Source: Pseudooceanicola algae
GTDB taxonomy: Bacteria; Pseudomonadota; Alphaproteobacteria; Rhodobacterales; Rhodobacteraceae
DNA length: 64,000 nucleotides
NCBI RefSeq assembly: GCF_003590145.2
Contig: NZ_CP060436.1
Location: 406,001-470,000 of the forward strand
Reading direction: 5' to 3'
This document shows, piece after piece, positions 1-9,187 of this stretch (its first letter is position 1; the number at the start of each line of letters is the position of its first letter). Position numbers and translations under genes: made by a program. Below the pieces are notes generated by a model. The model worked only from the letters and a program-made list of their open reading frames with translations. It was not told the DNA's origin and ran no database searches.

Positions 1-1
1 A

Positions 2-337
2 CACCATTGTGCGGCGCGCGGCATCTCTGTGGATATCGAATGGATCAACGGCTACCCGCCCCTGACCAACGACCCCGCAGCGGCGGCACAGGCGTCGAAG
101 GTCCTCTCGGCACAGGGGTCTCCGGTCTCCTGTTCGCAAGCCGAACCGCTCATGGCAGCCGAGGATTTCTCCTACATGCTCAACAAGATTCCGGGTGCCT
201 ACATCTTCTTTGGAATGGCGGTCGAGGGCGAAGACAACCCCATGGTGCACCACCCCGCCTATGACTTCCGCGACGAGTTGATCCCGATCATCGCCGAAAG
301 CATGGTTCGCCTGGTCGAAGCCGAACTTCCGGCTTGA
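2..337 (+). CDS. M20-family amidohydrolase, C-terminal part (5' end outside window)
   Basis: Only the last ~111 codons are present; the frame is open to the window edge. The segment resembles the C-terminal metal-binding half of M20/M20D amidohydrolases (hippurate hydrolase, N-acyl amino acid or peptide deacylases): an AAEDFSYML stretch followed about 30 residues later by VHHPAYDFRDE, the late conserved His/Asp-rich motif of the family. Such enzymes hydrolyse N-acyl or peptide bonds in the cytoplasm with a bound metal pair. The substrate cannot be told from this fragment. It converges on the next gene with a 33-bp gap. Confidence 0.85.
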   Translation, partial: HHCAARGISVDIEWINGYPPLTNDPAAAAQASKVLSAQGSPVSCSQAEPLMAAEDFSYMLNKIPGAYIFFGMAVEGEDNPMVHHPAYDFRDELIPIIAESMVRLVEAELPA

Positions 338-370
338 AGATTTGGTGTTCTGCCCCCGCCGCCATGCCAG

Positions 371-1165
371 CTATCCGAGGTTCATCTGTCGCACCTTCAC
401 AAGCGCGGCCTCCAGACCTTTCGCGATGCTTTCGTCATGACCAGCGGCGCGGGTGGTGCGGAGGCCTTCGGCGATGACACCGTCATAGTCGATGAAGCTT
501 TGAACGATGTCGGGGGCCTCGGCGATGCGGCCCTTCAACAACAGAGCGGCGTTGCAGACAAGGTTTTCGGCCGCGCCTCTGGCCAGGCTCGGGGACAACC
601 CTTGCGATTCTGCCGCTTTGATCAGCGCGGTGGCGAGCAAGGCGGCATAGGCGGGGCCAGCCCCGGATAGGGCTGTCATGACGTCGATCTGGGCTTCTCC
701 GGGCACTTCCGCTTCGGTCCCGATACCTGAGAAAATCGCGCGGGCGAGGCTCTTGTCCGCTTCGCCTGCAGCAGCGGCGGCGGTCCAGGGCGTATAGGAT
801 TGCCCGACTTCGGCCAGGGCATTCGGCAGGGCGCGGATGATGCGCGAGGCGCCGGTTTTTTCGGCAATCTCAGCCGCCAGAACGCCCGCCATGACCGAGA
901 TGACCAGCGCGTCGGGGCAGTGAAAGTTGCCGGCCCGAAAGTCGTCGGGTCGCAGGGACAGGATCACCACATCCGGGCTGGGCGCCTCTGCCAGGTCATG
1001 GTGCCAGGCGACGGGCCAGGCGGTGTAGGCGTTGCTGGGGCCGGATCGGTTCAGGGCGTGAAAGTGTTCGGCATCTGTCAGGCCATTGGCCAGCAGGGCA
1101 GGGCCGATATAGCGGCCAAGCCAGCCACTTGCTCCGACTAGGGCAATCACGGGATTGGGCGGCAT
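371..1165 (-). CDS. pyrroline-5-carboxylate reductase-like NAD(P)-binding oxidoreductase
   Basis: 264 residues. An N-terminal Rossmann motif (VGASGWLG) follows directly after the start. The C-terminal half carries the P5CR dimerisation signature (ALSGAGPAYAALLATALIKA). ProC-type enzymes reduce pyrroline-5-carboxylate to proline with NAD(P)H; this protein is divergent, so it may be a paralogue with another substrate. The start at 1165 is chosen because AAGGAG lies a few bases upstream; an in-frame ATG at 1276 would overlap the preceding kinase gene. It begins 43 bp after the histidine kinase stop on the same strand and may be co-transcribed with the two-component pair. Confidence 0.7.
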   Translation of the reverse strand: MPPNPVIALVGASGWLGRYIGPALLANGLTDAEHFHALNRSGPSNAYTAWPVAWHHDLAEAPSPDVVILSLRPDDFRAGNFHCPDALVISVMAGVLAAEIAEKTGASRIIRALPNALAEVGQSYTPWTAAAAAGEADKSLARAIFSGIGTEAEVPGEAQIDVMTALSGAGPAYAALLATALIKAAESQGLSPSLARGAAENLVCNAALLLKGRIAEAPDIVQSFIDYDGVIAEGLRTTRAAGHDESIAKGLEAALVKVRQMNLG

Positions 1166-1208
1166 GGGCAGGCTCCTTTGGGGTGTCGGTTGCTCCGCAA
1201 GGCGAATT

Positions 1209-2660
1209 TCAGGTCCGGCAAATCTCGAGCATGGCGCGCAATCCATGACGGCCATTGGCAAAGCTGAGGCCGCCACCGTGCTGTTCGGCCACGGCCGTGA
1301 CGATGGTCAGGCCAAGGCCAAACCCATCCACGGCGCCGGCATTGGGGCCGCGCCGGAACGGCTGGATCAGGGCCTCCAACTCTTCGGCCCGCTGCTCCGT
1401 ACCTTCGTCCTCGACGGTGATGCAGGCAAAGCTGGAATCCGCCGTCAGGTCGACCCGCGCGCGCCGGCCGTATTTAAGCGCATTGTCGATCAGGTTCTCC
1501 AGCGCCCGACGCAGCGCGATGGGACGGGCCGTGACCAGCAGGCGCTTTGGTTCGGGCAAGGTCGTGGCCCGGCGCCGCGCCATAAAGACATTGGCGGCAC
1601 TTTCCATCACCCGAGGCTCCGGTGTGACCAGTTCGACCGGGCGGCCCATGTCCTGGTAGTCGTCCACGACGCTTTCCACCAGGGACGTAAGGGAAATCTG
1701 GCGTGGTTCCTCGTGGCTCAGCTCGGAGCGCGTGTAGGTCAGCACACCTTCGATCATACCGGTCATCCGGTCTATATCCGTATCGAATTTCTCGCGCAGA
1801 TCCGCATCCGCGATCAGGGCGGCACGCAGGCGCAGGCGGGTTGCGGGGGTGCCGAGGTCGTGGCTGACCCCGGAAAGGACCAGGGCCCGGCGGGACAATT
1901 GGTCCCGCTCGGCTTCCAGATAGCTGTTCACCGCCTGCACGATGGCATCCAACTCGGCCGGGCCTTCGGCGGCATAGGCCTGGGGGCCGCCAAGCCGGCG
2001 CCGACTGCCGAGGGTCTCGGCGAAGGTCTCGAACCGCGATGCGCTGTCGGTTAGCCGGGTATAGATCGCCGCAAGCGCCAACATGGCAAGGACCAGCCCC
2101 AGCAGGCGCGTGTCGCGCGGCTGGGCTTCGCAACCCCAGATCGGCGCGCCGTCAATCCGCTGCCAGGGGGCATCGCCCATCTGGGCGAAAAGGACAGGGT
2201 GGCTACAGTAATTGGCCAGAAGCCGCGTGATATGGCCCAGCTTTTCCGGGGCAGTCCGCCCGGCGCCCGGTACCAGGTTTGCGACCTCGTATTGCAGATC
2301 GCCAGACAGGATGGCGAGGCGCAGCACGACCCCCCCGAGATCCTCCAGCGAGGCATCCCGGATCGAGACCTGGGCGACGAAGGCGGGCGAGGGCATGCCG
2401 TCGATCGCGGCAAAGGCCCCATCGCGTGCACGTGACTGCTGGCTTGCCGGCACCGGGGTCAGGGTCACGCCGTCGGGCGGCGCCGTGCCGCGCGCCAGGG
2501 AATCATACAGAGTCACTCCGGCGACATAGGCCCGGCCCAGATGGGCTTCCCAGGCGGTGCGGGACCCGAACCAGAGCGCGCCTGCCATGGCACCCGACAG
2601 AAAGGCGGTGCCGGCCCAGATTATCCCAAGGTGCCGCAGGCTGGGGCGCCAGTGCCTCAT
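1209..2660 (-). CDS. membrane sensor histidine kinase
   Basis: 483 residues. Transmembrane segments at about 11-31 and 185-202 enclose a periplasmic sensor loop of ~150 residues with no recognised domain. A linker follows, then a HisKA domain with the phospho-acceptor His267 in SHDLGTP, an N box (ENLIDNALKYG, Asn393), a D box (VEDEG) and a glycine box (GFGLGLTIV). It would autophosphorylate and pass the phosphate to the response regulator encoded immediately upstream, whose stop overlaps this start by 4 bp (ATGA). The H box reads HDLGTP rather than the commoner HELRTP. The signal is unknown. Confidence 0.9.
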   Translation of the reverse strand: MRHWRPSLRHLGIIWAGTAFLSGAMAGALWFGSRTAWEAHLGRAYVAGVTLYDSLARGTAPPDGVTLTPVPASQQSRARDGAFAAIDGMPSPAFVAQVSIRDASLEDLGGVVLRLAILSGDLQYEVANLVPGAGRTAPEKLGHITRLLANYCSHPVLFAQMGDAPWQRIDGAPIWGCEAQPRDTRLLGLVLAMLALAAIYTRLTDSASRFETFAETLGSRRRLGGPQAYAAEGPAELDAIVQAVNSYLEAERDQLSRRALVLSGVSHDLGTPATRLRLRAALIADADLREKFDTDIDRMTGMIEGVLTYTRSELSHEEPRQISLTSLVESVVDDYQDMGRPVELVTPEPRVMESAANVFMARRRATTLPEPKRLLVTARPIALRRALENLIDNALKYGRRARVDLTADSSFACITVEDEGTEQRAEELEALIQPFRRGPNAGAVDGFGLGLTIVTAVAEQHGGGLSFANGRHGLRAMLEICRT

Positions 2661-3388
2661 GCTTCGGCGACCGAGACGTCACTGGCGAGGATATAGCCGG
2701 TGCCACGCAGGGTCTTCAGCATCATCGGCGTCTTGGGGTCGGGTTCGATCTTGGAGCGAAGACGGCCGACCAGCATGTCGATGGCCCTCCCCGAGGTCTC
2801 ACCCGCATCCTCGCTGGCCATGTCGAGGGACCCGGCGATTTCCTCGCGGGTCAGGGGGATGTGCGGATTGGCCAGCAGGACCTTCAGCAGTTCGGTTTCG
2901 CGCCGGGACAGGGCAACCTGAAACCCCTCGGGGCTGCGGACCTCGTCGCGCTTGCCATCATAGGTCCAGCCGCCGAAATCATAGCGCCGGGTCGAGCGGC
3001 GATAGACAAGGGATGGCGTGCGCCTGGCCCGGCCCAGAACGGCGCGCACACGGGCCAGCAGAAGTTTGGGGTTGAAGGGTTTGGCGATGTAGTCATCAGC
3101 CCCGACTTCGTATCCTGCCATGCGCTGATGATCGGCAGACAGGGCCGAGACGAGGATGATCGGCATCTCGTGATCACGCCGCAATTCGGCGCAGATCTCG
3201 ACGCCGCTCTCGTCTCCCAGCATCACGTCGAGAAGGATCAGATCGATCCGCCCGGCGGCCAGGTAGGCGTCGATCTCGGAACGGGTGGCGGCGGAGGAGA
3301 CGAAAAAACCTGACTGGCGGAGAAAATCCGTCAGCATGTCGCGCATCTCCGTGTCGTCATCGACCACCAGAAGTCGTGCGATCGTCAT
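2657..3388 (-). CDS. OmpR/PhoB-family response regulator
   Basis: 243 residues. The receiver domain shows the acidic triad Asp10-12, phospho-acceptor Asp54 in LILLDVMLGD, Ser81 and Lys103 in AKPFNP. A winged-helix DNA-binding domain follows from about residue 140 (SRRETELLKVLLANP, ending GTGYIL). Start 3388 is preferred because a GGGAGG ribosome site lies ~11 nt upstream and the protein then starts MTIARLLVVDDD, as usual for the family. Overlap with the kinase gene implies coupled translation. The ~470-bp region upstream is divergent to the sugar transporter operon, but no target site could be assigned. Confidence 0.9.
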   Translation of the reverse strand: MTIARLLVVDDDTEMRDMLTDFLRQSGFFVSSAATRSEIDAYLAAGRIDLILLDVMLGDESGVEICAELRRDHEMPIILVSALSADHQRMAGYEVGADDYIAKPFNPKLLLARVRAVLGRARRTPSLVYRRSTRRYDFGGWTYDGKRDEVRSPEGFQVALSRRETELLKVLLANPHIPLTREEIAGSLDMASEDAGETSGRAIDMLVGRLRSKIEPDPKTPMMLKTLRGTGYILASDVSVAEA

Positions 3389-3488
3389 GCCCTGCCTTGC
3401 CTCCCCCGGCTGCCTCACGCGTTTTGCGCACATTATGGGACAGGGCCGCACAGCGCAATTGATCGGGGGATGCATCTTCTGCCTATCT

Positions 3489-3651
3489 GGGGGGCGCTGC
3501 CCCCCGCCGCGAAGGCGGCTCCCCCCGGAGTATTTCCGGCCAGATGAAAGAGCCATGTCCTGAGCCTCGGCTCTTTATCATCTGGCCGGAAATACTCCCG
3601 GGGGAGGGCGGCGGACCGCTTTGCGGTGCGCCGTTCGGGGGCAGGGCCCCC
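3489..3651. repeat. long palindromic intergenic repeat, copy A
   Basis: A core inverted repeat (arms 3522-3554 and 3569-3604) runs CCCCCGGAGTATTTCCGGCC / GGCCGGAAATACTC with CAGATGA/TCATCTG inside and AAGAGCC/GGCTCTT near the loop. It is flanked by the G/C palindrome GGGGGGCGCTGCCCCCC (3489-3505) and a related GGGGGCAGGGCCCCC (3637-3651). The same design recurs near 9.2 and 42.3 kb. It lies between the divergent response regulator and sugar transporter genes and holds no gene. It could form a large cruciform or an RNA terminator on either strand. Confidence 0.85.
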
Positions 3652-3689
3652 ATAGAGGCGGCCGTCGGTGATGCCTTTTGTCAGCATTG

Positions 3690-3706
3690 TTGCTGCGCTG
3701 CAGCAA
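3690..3706. promoter_or_regulatory. candidate operator upstream of the sugar ABC operon
   Basis: Perfect inverted repeat TTGCTGC-GCT-GCAGCAA, about 150 bp before the binding-protein start and 66 bp before the candidate -35 box. The size and symmetry fit a LacI/GntR-type operator, but no regulator gene is present in the window to pair it with. A direct repeat GTAACAG-CGT-GTAACAG lies just downstream (about 3717-3733). Confidence 0.4.
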
Positions 3707-3771
3707 ATGCGCCCGAGTAACAGCGTGTAACAGAGGGGCGCAAAATATGGGGCGACGGTAGGTCAGATCTG

Positions 3772-3800
3772 TTGCATGCATCGTCACGGCGGCGTGATTA
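3772..3800 (+). promoter_or_regulatory. candidate sigma-70 promoter of the sugar ABC operon
   Basis: TTGCAT (3772-3777) and TGATTA (3795-3800) with 17 bp between them, ~57 bp upstream of the binding-protein start. The -10 is a weak match, so this is only the best available candidate. Confidence 0.3.
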
Positions 3801-3857
3801 TGCGGCGTCCCCGTCGTGATCGACGGGCAGACGGAATTCCTTGGGAGGATAATCCAG

Positions 3858-5102
3858 ATGAAGATGAAAAACCTGTTCGTGGCCTCGACCGCATTGTCGA
3901 TCGCGGCATTGCCCGTGCTGGCCGATCCGCAAGCCGAAGTCCTGCATTGGTGGACATCCGGCAGCGAAGCCAAATCGGTCGCTGTGCTTCAGGAAGAATT
4001 CGCAGAACGCGGCGGCACCTGGACCGACATGCCCGTGGCGGGCGGCGGCGGCGACGCGGCCATGACGGCACTGCGCGCCCGTGTCCTGTCGGGCAACGCT
4101 CCGACGGCCGTGCAATTGAAAGGCCCGGCGATCCAGGAATGGTATGAAGAAGGCGTGCTGGCCGATATCTCGGACGTGGCCGAGCAGCAGGGCTGGGCCG
4201 ATGTCCTGCCCGATCAGCTTGCCGAGCACATGAAATGCGACGGACATTGGTGCGCTGCGCCGGTCAACGTCCACCGCGTGAACTGGATCTGGGCCAACAA
4301 GGCGATCCTTGACCAGAACGGCGTCGAGATGCCCACCACCTGGGAAGAGTTCAACGCCGCTTCTGACAAGCTGCAGGAAGCCGGCATCACCCCGCTGGCC
4401 CATGGCGGTCAATCCTGGCAGGACGCCACGCTTTTCGAAGCCGTTGTCCTGGGCCATGGGGCGGAGTTCTATCAATCCGCGCTGATCGATCTGGACCCCG
4501 AAGCGCTCGATTCCGAAACGATGGTCGAAGTCTTCGACGAGATGCGCACCCTGCGCGGCTATGTCGACGACAACTTCTCGGGTCGCGACTGGAACCTGGC
4601 CACCGCCATGGTCATGAACGGCGAGGCCGCCTTCCAGATCATGGGTGACTGGGCCAAGGGCGAATTCCTTGCCGCCGGCAAGGTCCCGGGCGAGGATTTC
4701 CTCTGCGGCGCGACGCCGGGTGACGGTTATCTCTACAACGTCGACAGCTTTGCCATGTTCGACGTCGGTGGGGACGAAGACAAGGTTGCCGGGCAGAATC
4801 TGCTGGCGGAACTGATCGTCGGCCCGTCCTTCCAGGAGACCTTCAACCTGAACAAGGGCTCGATCCCGGTGCGCTCCGACGTGTCGCTCGACGATTTCGA
4901 CATGTGCGCGCATATCTCGGCCGAAGACATGGCCAAGGATGCGGCAAGCGGTTCGCTTCTGCCCAGCTATGCCCACGGCATGGCGCTGCGTGGCGAGCCT
5001 GCCGGTGCGATCACCGATGTGGTGACCGCGCATTTCAACTCGGACATGTCTTCGCAAGATGCGGTCCAGATGCTGACCGAGGCCGTCGCCAACGCGATGT
5101 GA
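3858..5102 (+). CDS. sugar ABC transporter substrate-binding protein (CUT1, glucose/mannose type)
   Basis: 414 residues. A Sec signal peptide (basic start, hydrophobic core, probable cleavage after Ala22 in PVLA-DPQ) leads into a family-1 extracellular solute-binding protein (LHWWTSGSEAKSV, VQLKGPAIQEWYEEG, GDWAKGEF). This length and motif set is typical of glucose/mannose-binding proteins of the GtsA type, which capture sugar in the periplasm for the permeases encoded next. Start 3858 follows GGGAGGA at 8 nt. Four Cys in the mature part (CDGHWC, FLCGA, DMCAH) could form disulfides. First gene of a four-gene operon; glucokinase lies further downstream. Confidence 0.9.
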   Translation: MKMKNLFVASTALSIAALPVLADPQAEVLHWWTSGSEAKSVAVLQEEFAERGGTWTDMPVAGGGGDAAMTALRARVLSGNAPTAVQLKGPAIQEWYEEGVLADISDVAEQQGWADVLPDQLAEHMKCDGHWCAAPVNVHRVNWIWANKAILDQNGVEMPTTWEEFNAASDKLQEAGITPLAHGGQSWQDATLFEAVVLGHGAEFYQSALIDLDPEALDSETMVEVFDEMRTLRGYVDDNFSGRDWNLATAMVMNGEAAFQIMGDWAKGEFLAAGKVPGEDFLCGATPGDGYLYNVDSFAMFDVGGDEDKVAGQNLLAELIVGPSFQETFNLNKGSIPVRSDVSLDDFDMCAHISAEDMAKDAASGSLLPSYAHGMALRGEPAGAITDVVTAHFNSDMSSQDAVQMLTEAVANAM

Positions 5103-5174
5103 TCCTTTGATCGATACCTTTGCCGCCCGGCCGGGATCCCCCTGGGCGGGCGGCGCTGAATTGCGGAGCCCCCA

Positions 5175-6047
5175 ATGCAAAACTGGCTAGAGAGACAGGT
5201 CCCCAAAGTGGTCCTGGCACCTACCTTCGCCGCCATCCTCATTTTCGTCTACGGCTTCATCGGCTGGACCGCCTGGGTCTCGCTGACCAACTCCAAGTTG
5301 ATGCCACGGTACGATCTTGTCGGATTCGGCCAATATACCAAGCTTTTCGCCACCCCACGCTGGGACACGGCGATGAACAACCTGTTCATATTCGGCGCGC
5401 TGTTCATCATCATCTCGATGGTGCTGGGCCTTCTGCTGGCGATCTTCCTCGACCAGAAGATCCGGACCGAAGGGGCGATCCGCACGATCTTCCTTTACCC
5501 GATGGCGCTGTCGATGATCGTTACCGGGACCGCGTGGAAGTGGATCCTCAATCCCGGTCTCGGGATTGAAGCCATGGTCCGCGGCTGGGGCTACGAGAAT
5601 TTCACCTTCGACTGGCTGATCAACCCCGACATGGCGATCTATACCATTGTCCTTGCGGGTGTCTGGCAAAGCTCGGGCTTCGTGATGGCGCTGTTCCTGG
5701 CCGGGCTGCGGTCCGTGGACGGCGAGATCATCAAGGCCGCGCAGGTCGATGGCATTCCAACGCACCGGATCTACACGGCGATCATCATCCCCTCGATGGC
5801 ACCGATCTTCCTGTCGGCCTTCATCGTGTTGTCGCACCTTGCCATCAAGAGCTTCGACCTTGTCATCGCGCTGACCGGCGGCGGGCCGGGCTATGCCACG
5901 GACCTGCCGGCCACCTACATGTACGCGATGGCGTTTTCGCGCGGGAACCTGGGTCAGGCGGCAAGTTCGGCCATGATCATGATGGCGGTCGTCTTCGCCA
6001 TCGTCGTTCCCTACCTTTACTCTGAATTGAGGGCGAAACATGACTGA
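5175..6047 (+). CDS. sugar ABC transporter permease, MalF/GtsB-like
   Basis: 290 residues with about six hydrophobic membrane segments, the first near residues 14-35. The cytoplasmic EAA-type coupling loop reads EIIKAAQVDGIPTHRIYTAI and is followed by PSMAPIF, as in CUT1 permeases. It pairs with the next gene to form the inner-membrane channel of the importer. A 72-bp gap separates it from the binding-protein gene; its last bases overlap the next start by 8 bp, indicating translational coupling. Confidence 0.93.
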   Translation: MQNWLERQVPKVVLAPTFAAILIFVYGFIGWTAWVSLTNSKLMPRYDLVGFGQYTKLFATPRWDTAMNNLFIFGALFIIISMVLGLLLAIFLDQKIRTEGAIRTIFLYPMALSMIVTGTAWKWILNPGLGIEAMVRGWGYENFTFDWLINPDMAIYTIVLAGVWQSSGFVMALFLAGLRSVDGEIIKAAQVDGIPTHRIYTAIIIPSMAPIFLSAFIVLSHLAIKSFDLVIALTGGGPGYATDLPATYMYAMAFSRGNLGQAASSAMIMMAVVFAIVVPYLYSELRAKHD

Positions 6048-6948
6048 TACGACCTTCGCCTCCCCCCGCGCCGGCAAACGCGGATCCTCCGGCCGGGCCA
6101 GCCGGATAGCGCTGCGCGTCGGGCTTTATGCGGTGCTGATCGTCTTCGCGATCTGGTATCTGCTGCCGCTCTTCGTGATGTTGACCACCTCGCTCAAATC
6201 GCTGGACGAAATTCGCACCGGGTCGCTTGTGGCGCTGCCGCGCGACGTGACCTTCGAGGCCTGGCGCACCGCCTGGTCCGGGGCCTGTTCCGGGATCAAG
6301 TGCGAGGGTCTGAAGCCCTACATGTGGAACTCGGTCCTGATCGCGGTGCCCGGCGTGGCGCTGTCGACTTTGATCGGGGCGCTCAATGGCTATGTCTTTG
6401 CGCAATGGACCTTCAAGGGGGCCAACCTGCTGTTCGCCCTGTTGCTGTTCGGCTGCTTCATCCCCTTCCAGGTGGTGCTGCTGCCGATGGCGCGGATGCT
6501 GGGTCTGCTCGGCATGGCCGGGACGATCCCCGGACTGATCCTGGTGCACACGGTCTATGGCCTCGGTTTCACCACGCTGTTCTTCCGCAACTACTATGTC
6601 ACCATTCCCTATGAGCTGGTCCGGGCGGCCAAGATCGACGGCGCGGGTTTCTTCCGCATCTTCTGGTCGATCTTCCTGCCGCTGTCGCTGCCGATCATCG
6701 TGGTGACCGTCATCTGGCAATTCACCCAGATCTGGAACGACTTCCTGTTCGGGGTCAGCTTCAGCCAGTCGGGCACCCAGCCGGTGACCGTGGCGCTCAA
6801 CAACATCGTCAATTCGACGACCGGCGTGAAGGAATACAACGTCGACATGGCCGCAGCGATCATTGCCGCCCTGCCGACCCTTCTCGTCTATGTCGTCGCA
6901 GGCAAGTACTTCATCCGCGGCCTCACGGCCGGTTCGGTGAAAGGATAA
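6040..6948 (+). CDS. sugar ABC transporter permease, MalG/GtsC-like
   Basis: 302 residues. The cytoplasmic N-terminus is rich in Gly, Ser and Arg, followed by six predicted membrane segments. The EAA loop is ELVRAAKIDGAGFFRIFWSI with FLPLSLPI behind it, the signature of the second CUT1 permease. Insertions such as WSGACSGIKCEG in the first periplasmic region carry two Cys. It starts inside the end of the previous permease and stops 4 bp before the ATPase gene, so all three are one transcription unit. Confidence 0.93.
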   Translation: MTDTTFASPRAGKRGSSGRASRIALRVGLYAVLIVFAIWYLLPLFVMLTTSLKSLDEIRTGSLVALPRDVTFEAWRTAWSGACSGIKCEGLKPYMWNSVLIAVPGVALSTLIGALNGYVFAQWTFKGANLLFALLLFGCFIPFQVVLLPMARMLGLLGMAGTIPGLILVHTVYGLGFTTLFFRNYYVTIPYELVRAAKIDGAGFFRIFWSIFLPLSLPIIVVTVIWQFTQIWNDFLFGVSFSQSGTQPVTVALNNIVNSTTGVKEYNVDMAAAIIAALPTLLVYVVAGKYFIRGLTAGSVKG

Positions 6949-6952
6949 ACCA

Positions 6953-8050
6953 ATGGCTCCCATCCTCGACATCCAGAACCTCTACAAGAGCTACGGCCAG
7001 ACCGAGATCCTCAAGGATATCAACGTGGCGATCGAACCCGGCGATTTCCTGGTGCTCGTCGGTCCTTCGGGCTGCGGCAAGTCCACGCTGCTGAACTGTA
7101 TCGCCGGGCTGGAACCGATCACCGGCGGGAAGCTCGACATTGCCGGCAAGAACATGACCGATGTCTCGCCCAAGGACCGCGACATCGCCATGGTCTTCCA
7201 AAGCTATGCGCTTTACCCGACGATGACAGTGGCCAAGAACATCACCTTCGGCATGAAGGTGCGCGGCATCGACCAGGCGACCCAGGACAAGAAGCTGAAG
7301 GAAGTGGCCGAACTGTTGCAGATTTCTCCGCTTCTGCACCGCAAGCCGGGTCAGCTTTCGGGTGGTCAGCGTCAACGGGTCGCCATGGGCCGCGCCCTGG
7401 TGCGGGATCCGGCGCTGTTCCTCTTTGACGAACCGCTGTCGAACCTCGACGCCAAGCTGCGGGTCGAGATGCGTACCGAGATCAAGAAGCTGCACCAGAC
7501 GCTGAACGCCTCGATCGTCTACGTCACCCACGACCAGATCGAAGCCATGACCCTGGCCACCAAGATCGTCGTGATGAAGGGCGGCGTGATCCAGCAGATC
7601 GGCACCCCGGCCGAGATCTACAACACGCCGGCGAACCTGTTCGTTGCCGACTTCATGGGCTCTCCCGCGATGAACCTGATCCCGGCCCGTGTGCAGCGCG
7701 ATGGCCATGGTCACCGGATCGAGATCACCCGGATGAAGGGCGAGCCCCTGATCCTGGCGGATTCTCGGCCCCTCGACCTGCCGCAGGATGTCATCATCGG
7801 GCTGCGTCCCGAAGACATCGCCGAAGCGGGCTATCGCTCTGGCGAAGATGTGCAACAGGCCGCCTGCATGGTCGACATGGTCGAACCGGCCGGCGCGGAT
7901 ACCTATGTGGTGTCGCAACTGGGGGGCAAGTCTGTGACGGCGCGGCTGCATGCGGAAACCTCGGCTTTGGCGGGGCGCGAACTGGAGCTGGCTTTCGATC
8001 TGGGCAAGGCGAGCTATTTCGCACCGAAGACCGGCGAGCGGCTGAACTGA
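6953..8050 (+). CDS. sugar ABC transporter ATP-binding protein (UgpC/MsmK type)
   Basis: 365 residues. All ATPase motifs are present: Walker A GPSGCGKST, Q loop VFQSYALYPTMTV, signature LSGGQRQRVAMGRAL, Walker B FLFDEPLSNLD, and the switch His in VTHDQIEAM. A C-terminal TOBE/regulatory region (IGLRPEDI) follows from about residue 235. It powers import through the two upstream permeases on the cytoplasmic face. A strong intrinsic terminator 46 bp after the stop closes the operon. Confidence 0.95.
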   Translation: MAPILDIQNLYKSYGQTEILKDINVAIEPGDFLVLVGPSGCGKSTLLNCIAGLEPITGGKLDIAGKNMTDVSPKDRDIAMVFQSYALYPTMTVAKNITFGMKVRGIDQATQDKKLKEVAELLQISPLLHRKPGQLSGGQRQRVAMGRALVRDPALFLFDEPLSNLDAKLRVEMRTEIKKLHQTLNASIVYVTHDQIEAMTLATKIVVMKGGVIQQIGTPAEIYNTPANLFVADFMGSPAMNLIPARVQRDGHGHRIEITRMKGEPLILADSRPLDLPQDVIIGLRPEDIAEAGYRSGEDVQQAACMVDMVEPAGADTYVVSQLGGKSVTARLHAETSALAGRELELAFDLGKASYFAPKTGERLN

Positions 8051-8096
8051 GCCTGCCTGCGACCGGCGCCGCCGGTTGGGGAAACGTGAACAAGGG

Positions 8097-8129
8097 CGGG
8101 CGCGGGCATCAAGCCGGCGCCCGTTTTTT
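8097..8129 (+). terminator. intrinsic terminator of the sugar ABC operon
   Basis: Stem CGGGCGC / GCGCCCG with an inner GGC/GCC pairing, followed at once by six T. It lies 46 bp after the ATPase stop. Confidence 0.85.
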
Positions 8130-8234
8130 GTTGGTCGGCAAGGATCTGCCCAAGCGGGGCTTCAGGCTTCGGAAGGTGCAACCGAAAGGTGCATTTGCGT
8201 GAGGGTCCCGCTAGGCTTTCTGCAAGGCCCCGCC

Positions 8235-9149
8235 ATGAGGTCGGGCGCAGATCTGCCGAATGAAGGGGCCAGCATCATACCGATCCGATCCACAGGACCC
8301 GCGAACCCCGGGGCGGCCAGCCGGCGCCCATCACGCCGCAGCGCATTCCTGGTGCTTTCCATGGTGCTTGCCCTCTCGGCCTGCGGTCGCCCGCCAGAGG
8401 TCAAGGGCTTGATGAACCCGGCGCCGCTTGACGCCTCCGACCACCGCGCGCCTGGCATCCCGGCCTCCTTCGGCGATACCAGGCCGCATGACTGGTCGGC
8501 GCGCGCGCCTTCGGCCTATCCGGTCCACGGGATCGACGCGGCCCGATACCAGGGTCGCATCGACTGGTCCCGCGCGCAAAGGTCCGGTGTCAGCTTTGCC
8601 TGGTTGAAGGTGACCGAGGGCGGCGATCTTCTGGACCCTGGTTACGCCATCAACGCGCCCCAGGCCCGCGCCGCCGGGGTGCCGGTCGGCGGCTATCATT
8701 TTTACTACTTCTGCCGAACGGCGCGGGAACAGGCCGAATGGTTCATCCGCAACGTCCCCAAACGCGGCGGAGACCTGCCCCCTATGCTGGACATGGAGTG
8801 GAACCACACCTCCCCCACCTGCCAACGCCGCCCGCCGGCCGCAACGGTCCGCGCGGATATCACGACCTTCGCACAGATCGTCGCCCGGCACTACGGCACG
8901 GCTCCCGTGGTCTACACGACACCGGATTTCTACCGTGAAAACGGGCTGGGACAGTTGAGCGGCGTGGAGTTCTTTTTGCGCTCGACCACCGCCCACCCCT
9001 CGGTCAGGTATCCCGAGGAACGGTGGACCTTCTGGCAATATTCCGGCACCGGTGTTGTCCCCGGCGTGAATGGCATCGTCGACCTGAATGCCTTTGCCGG
9101 AGACCGCAGTGACTGGACACGCTGGCTCGGCTCCCGCCGACAACGTTAG
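8235..9149 (+). CDS. GH25-family lysozyme-like lipoprotein
   Basis: 304 residues. A long basic N-terminus leads to a hydrophobic stretch ending in the lipobox LALSAC (Cys50), so the protein should be lipid-anchored. A glycosyl hydrolase family 25 domain follows: HGIDAARYQGRIDW (Asp101), GYHFYYF, and LDMEWN with Asp186 and Glu188 as the probable catalytic pair. GH25 enzymes cleave the glycan chain of peptidoglycan, so a wall-remodelling role is likely. An in-frame frame extends to 8076, but that would run through the terminator; 8235 is the first ATG after it. No clear ribosome site is visible, so the start is uncertain. The downstream region holds palindromic repeat copy B. Confidence 0.8.
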   Translation: MRSGADLPNEGASIIPIRSTGPANPGAASRRPSRRSAFLVLSMVLALSACGRPPEVKGLMNPAPLDASDHRAPGIPASFGDTRPHDWSARAPSAYPVHGIDAARYQGRIDWSRAQRSGVSFAWLKVTEGGDLLDPGYAINAPQARAAGVPVGGYHFYYFCRTAREQAEWFIRNVPKRGGDLPPMLDMEWNHTSPTCQRRPPAATVRADITTFAQIVARHYGTAPVVYTTPDFYRENGLGQLSGVEFFLRSTTAHPSVRYPEERWTFWQYSGTGVVPGVNGIVDLNAFAGDRSDWTRWLGSRRQR

Positions 9150-9187
9150 GTTCGCGATGATGGCGCTGCGTCGGGTTCCGGAGGCCT

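Noticed and set aside
3433-3973. Small minus-strand frames in the gap before the sugar transporter
   Set aside because: They translate the palindromic repeat itself; no conserved protein features.
3798-5180. Minus-strand frame of ~460 codons opposite the sugar-binding protein
   Set aside because: Antisense shadow of a clear solute-binding protein gene with signal peptide and ribosome site.
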